Shown here: positions 62,699-64,000 of the stretch, in pieces | Layout of the letters: every line of letters starts with the position of its first letter | Position numbering within the stretch: position 1 is the stretch's first letter | Assembly: GCF_001665685.1 (NCBI RefSeq) | Contig: NZ_LZTB01000006.1 | Coordinates: 1 to 64,000, forward strand | Origin: Mycobacterium sp. 852013-50091_SCH5140682 | GTDB taxonomy: Bacteria > Actinomycetota > Actinomycetes > Mycobacteriales > Mycobacteriaceae | Reading direction: 5' to 3' | DNA: 64,000 bases | The notes under the pieces: model-generated | Seen by the model: only the letters and a program-made list of their open reading frames with translations | Databases searched by the model: none | Told to the model about the DNA's origin: nothing | Translations under genes and position numbers: made by a program

Positions 62699-64000
62699 AC
62701 CGTTCGGCTGGCCATACCCGCCCGGAGCTTCTCCGCGACCTCGACGGCATCGCCTTCGGGGGCAGTGGATCTGGCTTCGGGTTTGGCGACGAGCAGGTAG
62801 ATCAGGCCCGTGACGGCGACGATGAGAAAGCCGATCAGCGCGATCCACCGGTCGACGACGCTCAGGCTCAGATCAGAGCTCGGCTTGGCCAGGATGACCA
62901 TCGCCGCGACGCCGTATACCAGCGCGGCCACGTTCACCGCATAACCCCAGCGACCCAGTGACCATGGTCCGGCGGGCCGCCACCCCTTGGTACGGGCCCG
63001 CAGGGCCGCCAGCACGACCAATTGGAACGCGAAGTACCCGGCGAGCACCTGGAACGCGGCGATGCGGAACAGCGCACCCGGGGAGAAGTAAACGTACACG
63101 GTCAACACGACCGGCAGAACGTTGACAGCTAGCAGCGCGTTGACCGGAACCCGGTGCTTCCCACTGGTCTTCGCCAGCTGGTGGCTGCCGGGGAACATGT
63201 CGTCGCGGGCGAAGGAGAACACCAGCCGGCTCACCGCGGTCTGCTGTCCCATCACTCCGGCCAGGAACGAGGTGAGCACGGCGACCAGGAACAATTTGGA
63301 GCCCACCAGGCCGATGCTGTCCTGCAGGATCGCCGGGATCGGATTCTCCACGTCGCCGCTGACGATGGCTTGCAGGTTCGGCGCCGCCAGCGTGAACCCC
63401 ATGAACGCCAGGATCGCGGCTGCGGCGCCCACGACCACGGTCATGAGCATCGAGATCGGGATGGCCCGCGCAGGATTCGGGGTTTCCTCGGCGACCTCAC
63501 CGCACGACTCGAAGCCGTAGAACATGTAGAGACCGACCAGCGACGCCCCGACGAACGCGAATAGGTAAGGCCCGCTGCCGCCCGCACCTAGTGCGTGGAA
63601 GAAAACCGAGAATGGCTGATGACGGTTGAAGACCAGCAGCCACAGCCCGACCACGACGATGGCGCCCAATTCGCAGGCCAGCCCGACCTTGGAGATGCGA
63701 GCCAGCGTCTTGGTGCCGGTCATGTTGAACAGCAACGCAATTGCGAGCACGGCAAGGGTGATGACGAGTCGCTGCAGCGGGGATGCTGCGACCGAGGGCT
63801 GCTCGCTCGTCCCGAAGAGCAGGCTCGCCATGAAATCGGCACTGAACAGTGCGGTGGTGGTGATACCGATGGTGATGCAGGCGATGTAGATCCAGGACAT
63901 CCACCAGGCGTAGCGCCCACTCCACAGCCGGCGCGCCCATTGATAGAGCCCGCCGGCCAGGGGGAACTGGGACACGATCTCACCGAAGACCAGGGCCACC
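62695..64000 (-). CDS. APC superfamily amino acid permease (N-terminus beyond the window)
   Basis: At least 434 residues are present, with about ten hydrophobic helices. FGEIVSQFPLAGGLYQWARR, near the visible start, is the conserved segment between helices 2 and 3 of APC permeases, so the first two helices (about 70-80 residues) lie past the right edge. YGFESCGEVAEETPNPARAI is the family signature before helix 7. The likely substrates are amino acids or GABA-like compounds. The gene converges on the LacI regulator. Confidence 0.88.
   Translation of the reverse strand, partial: VALVFGEIVSQFPLAGGLYQWARRLWSGRYAWWMSWIYIACITIGITTTALFSADFMASLLFGTSEQPSVAASPLQRLVITLAVLAIALLFNMTGTKTLARISKVGLACELGAIVVVGLWLLVFNRHQPFSVFFHALGAGGSGPYLFAFVGASLVGLYMFYGFESCGEVAEETPNPARAIPISMLMTVVVGAAAAILAFMGFTLAAPNLQAIVSGDVENPIPAILQDSIGLVGSKLFLVAVLTSFLAGVMGQQTAVSRLVFSFARDDMFPGSHQLAKTSGKHRVPVNALLAVNVLPVVLTVYVYFSPGALFRIAAFQVLAGYFAFQLVVLAALRARTKGWRPAGPWSLGRWGYAVNVAALVYGVAAMVILAKPSSDLSLSVVDRWIALIGFLIVAVTGLIYLLVAKPEARSTAPEGDAVEVAEKLRAGMASRTV

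Overview
The window looks like chromosome of a fast-growing mycobacterium (Mycolicibacterium-like). It has high GC, a groES-groEL1 operon whose GroEL1 ends in a histidine-rich tail, the tsaE-tsaB-rimI-tsaD / alr / gadB / nnr / glmS neighbourhood typical of mycobacteria, many GTG starts and leaderless promoters, F420- and mycofactocin-type oxidoreductases, and large cyclase/ATPase regulators. The species is inferred from gene content, not proven. No tRNA, rRNA, CRISPR array or prophage was seen, and no gap between genes exceeds about 260 bases.

Left part (1-11,552, almost all leftward). Bases 1-90 are the outer end of an IS21-family element that has cut off a GNAT acetyltransferase gene. Then come a cupin gene, groEL1 and groES under CIRCE control, and a tightly overlapping housekeeping operon read right to left: nnr (NAD(P)HX repair), gadB, alr, an alpha/beta hydrolase, tsaE, tsaB, rimI, tsaD and a SnoaL-like protein. 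This makes D-alanine for the wall and the t6A tRNA modification.

Accessory block (11.6-40.1 kb), lying between nnr and glmS. (a) A ten-gene leftward sugar operon: GatY/GatZ tagatose-bisphosphate aldolase, AgaS, a BadF-type amino-sugar kinase, an EamA transporter, a GH4 alpha-galactosidase-like enzyme and a complete ABC importer. A divergent DeoR regulator with a repeat-rich operator faces it. It reads as an ABC-fed route for galactosaminides or alpha-galactosides. (b) A MocR regulator and EamA exporter, a GlxA-type AraC regulator divergent from a DJ-1/PfpI protein, and small conserved proteins including a double YbjQ-domain protein. (c) A sarcosine/one-carbon module: purU and sdaA leftward, a GntR-FCD regulator, and glyA-soxBDAG rightward. 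Three near-identical TTGATATATCAA palindromes lie just downstream of promoters for sdaA-purU, glyA-sox and a small unknown gene after soxG, so they define a likely local regulon.

Right part (39.1-64 kb). An alpha/beta hydrolase, an unknown protein and glmS run leftward. A hydrolase-like protein without its nucleophile serine, an LLM oxidoreductase and a large LuxR-ATPase run rightward. Then come two 1058-residue paralogues with a degenerate class III cyclase head, an AAA ATPase and a long helical-repeat body. They are convergent, with stop codons 3 bases apart. They are followed by a MacB/FtsX-type ABC transporter, a P450-BAHD-like acyltransferase operon divergent from a mycofactocin-type SDR (with a pair of palindromic operators between them), a LacI regulator, and an APC amino-acid permease that runs off the window end.
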